Positions 40,915 through 41,884 of a stretch of DNA of 41,884 bases are shown here, piece by piece. Made by a program: the position numbers and the translations under genes. How positions within the stretch are numbered: position 1 is the first letter of the stretch; every line of letters begins with the position of its first letter. Below the pieces are notes generated by a model. That model was not told where the DNA came from and searched no databases. It was given only the letters and a program-made list of their open reading frames with translations. This DNA comes from Desulfobacteraceae bacterium (GTDB lineage Bacteria > Desulfobacterota > Desulfobacteria > Desulfobacterales > UBA5852): assembly GCA_014237395.1 (NCBI GenBank), contig JABZFP010000022.1, positions 1 through 41,884 on the forward strand, given 5' to 3'.

Positions 40915-41188
40915 AGAAGCACGCGTACCCGAGTACATCGAAATTGTTAAAGCGAACATTCCGCATGTTATTAAAGAAGAAGGATGTTTGGAATATAGGC
41001 CCACGATAGACCACCCAACAGATTTACCACCCCAAGCGTTGGATTCCAATGTTGTCACAATAATCGAAAAATGGCGAACTATCGAGGATTTGCTGGCCCA
41101 CTTCTCAGCACCCCACATGCTTGCATATCGCGAAAAAGTTAAAAACATCGTCGACAAGATTTCCATTAAAGTATTGACTGACGTATAA
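40883..41188 (+). CDS. Antibiotic biosynthesis monooxygenase (ABM)-domain protein, YgiN-like
   Basis: A 101-residue single-domain protein of the dimeric alpha-beta barrel type. INVIAFIRLKEARVPEYIEIV, EEGCLEYRPTID, IIEKWRTIEDLLAHFSAPHML are the ordered family segments. Relatives include the quinol monooxygenase YgiN; many have no proven reaction. In an anaerobe a non-oxygenase role, such as binding a quinone or reactive carbonyl compound, is more likely. AGGAGATTAGGGA precedes the ATG, and the gene overlaps the 3' end of lipB in another frame, so translation is probably coupled. Confidence 0.8.
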   Translation: MINVIAFIRLKEARVPEYIEIVKANIPHVIKEEGCLEYRPTIDHPTDLPPQALDSNVVTIIEKWRTIEDLLAHFSAPHMLAYREKVKNIVDKISIKVLTDV

Positions 41189-41204
41189 TTGGAAAGGGAA
41201 TTTT

Positions 41205-41597
41205 ATGAAATTTTTAGTTGGATACGACGGTTCCAATTCTGCTAAAGAGGCTCTAAACGTAGTTACTCAATATGCCAAGCGGTTTGATGCCACGATTGAA
41301 GTTATCGCCTCGATAGAAGGGGGTTCTGCCAACGAAGAGGTTGAGGTGCAGCAAGCACGCGAAGATCTCGAATATGCAGAGGCACAATTGAAAGAAGAAG
41401 GCATTCCCGTCAAGACTCGCCTGCTCGTTAGGGGTATGCCCCCCGGAGAGGACATAGTAGACTTTGCCGAGAACAATACTGTGAACGCCATTTTCATCGG
41501 TATCAAAAGGCGGTCCAAGGTGGGTAAGCTCTTATTCGGTTCCAATGCCCAATATATCATTCTTAATGCCCCTTGCCCGGTAATGACGGTCAAGTAG
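41205..41597 (+). CDS. Universal stress protein (UspA family)
   Basis: A 130-residue UspA-domain protein. It opens KFLVGYDGSNSAKEALNVV with the ATP-contact aspartate, and ends with GIKRRSKVGKLLFGSNAQYIILNAPCPVMTVK, the region (about residues 98-130) that normally carries G-X2-G-X9-G(S/T). The first glycines of that motif are partly replaced by basic residues, so nucleotide binding may be altered. Usp proteins are cytoplasmic, dimeric and respond to stress or starvation. It is 16 bases after the ABM gene with GGGAATTTT before the ATG, and is the last gene of the plus-strand group. The 170 bases after it contain no certain terminator. Confidence 0.88.
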   Translation: MKFLVGYDGSNSAKEALNVVTQYAKRFDATIEVIASIEGGSANEEVEVQQAREDLEYAEAQLKEEGIPVKTRLLVRGMPPGEDIVDFAENNTVNAIFIGIKRRSKVGKLLFGSNAQYIILNAPCPVMTVK

Positions 41598-41767
41598 TCA
41601 AACATAGAGTGCCGTTTCTAACAACGCCTTATAAATCCATTCTGACAAGGAGTTCCAGATCCCCGAACACGCACTTTCATGTTATCACCCTGAGTGTGGA
41701 TCTAGAAAAAAATGCTTGGAAAGCGAGACATAGGGAAAATCAACGCTTTTAATATGGTTTAATACAA

Positions 41768-41790
41768 GGTAATTAGTTAAGTTCTGGCAC
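41768..41790. repeat. Terminal inverted repeat of the right IS element
   Basis: This matches the reverse complement of 93-115 at 20 of 23 positions. See the left copy for the extent of similarity. It overlaps the transposase stop codon. Confidence 0.7.
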
Positions 41791-41884
41791 AAGATCACAC
41801 AGGAAATTAGCTACGATATCGAAGATATCTGTGTGTCGATGATTATATCGAAACTCCAGTTCTTTGAGATACAGAGGGAAGTTT
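41773..41884 (-). CDS. IS1595-family-like transposase, C-terminal fragment (partial)
   Basis: The last 36 codons of a transposase, stop at 41773-41775. The reading contains LYLKELEFRYNHRHTDIFD and ends VPELN. An ending of the form LYLKExExRYNHR is typical of the DDE domain of IS1595-like transposases. The stop codon lies within the terminal repeat, as is common in compact insertion sequences. The catalytic residues are outside the window. I infer the same family as the fragment at 1-73 from the shared terminal repeat; the protein fragments themselves do not overlap. Confidence 0.65.
   Translation of the reverse strand, partial: NFPLYLKELEFRYNHRHTDIFDIVANFLCDLVPELN

Larger units (their letters stand above)
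41768..41884 (-). mobile_element. 3' end of an IS1595-like insertion sequence (runs off the right edge)
   Basis: From 41768 the plus strand reads GGTAATTAGTTAAGTTCTGG and then CAC, a 20-of-23 match to the terminal repeat of the left element. The C-terminus of a transposase is encoded on the minus strand up to the window edge. The element therefore has the same orientation as the left one, and the two enclose about 41.65 kb. Confidence 0.7.

Noticed and set aside
41661..41709. AGATCC/GGATCT inverted arms after the universal stress protein gene as a terminator
   Set aside because: The stem is interrupted and there is no T-run next to it.

Overview
The window is a catabolic gene island, probably from an anaerobic deltaproteobacterium of the Desulfobacteraceae/Desulfosarcina type. 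This placement is inference: it rests on paired tungsten-type aldehyde:ferredoxin oxidoreductases, an iron-sulfur flavoprotein, sigma-54 control, two Liv-type ABC transporters and an IS1595-like transposase at each edge. No rRNA, tRNA or CRISPR was seen, and taxonomy cannot be settled from the sequence alone.

Layout. Bases 1-115 hold the 5' end of a transposase gene and its outer inverted repeat. From 36458 down to 316, 34 genes run on the minus strand with no gap longer than about 160 bases, many with stop/start overlaps. In order of transcription they are: a four-gene acetoin/2-oxoacid dehydrogenase complex (E1 alpha, E1 beta, E2, E3); ABC transporter 2 (livH-M-G-F-K); a VOC protein, two SDRs, a zinc and an iron alcohol dehydrogenase; ABC transporter 1 (livK-H-M-G-F); a NIPSNAP protein, a zinc alcohol dehydrogenase, a thiamine-diphosphate (TPP) decarboxylase-like enzyme and a nitroreductase; AOR 2, lhgO and gabD; a split transketolase, an LhgO-like dehydrogenase and AOR 1; then an esterase, a FeoA-like protein, an M20 amidohydrolase and an iron-sulfur flavoprotein. 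On the plus strand from 37077 to 41597 lie lipA, an AcoR-type sigma-54 activator, lipB, an ABM-domain protein and a universal stress protein. A second transposase, represented by its 3' end, closes the window.

Control. The 618-base divergent intergenic region contains a good sigma-54 (-24/-12) promoter facing each way, one for lipA and one for the E1 alpha operon. The activator gene lies just downstream of lipA. The simplest reading is one inducer-responsive regulon in which the dehydrogenase complex, its lipoylation enzymes and a long catabolic operon are switched on together.

Function (inference). Two linked logics fit the gene content. (1) Alcohol dehydrogenases oxidise a diol to an acyloin, the AcoABCL-like complex cleaves it to an acyl-CoA plus an aldehyde, and the AORs or GabD oxidise the aldehyde. 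(2) L-2-hydroxyglutarate or another 2-hydroxyacid is oxidised by LhgO, the 2-oxoacid is decarboxylated by the TPP enzyme, and the aldehyde is oxidised by GabD or an AOR. For 2-oxoglutarate the second route gives succinate through succinate semialdehyde without CoA. The imported substrate is not identifiable from sequence.
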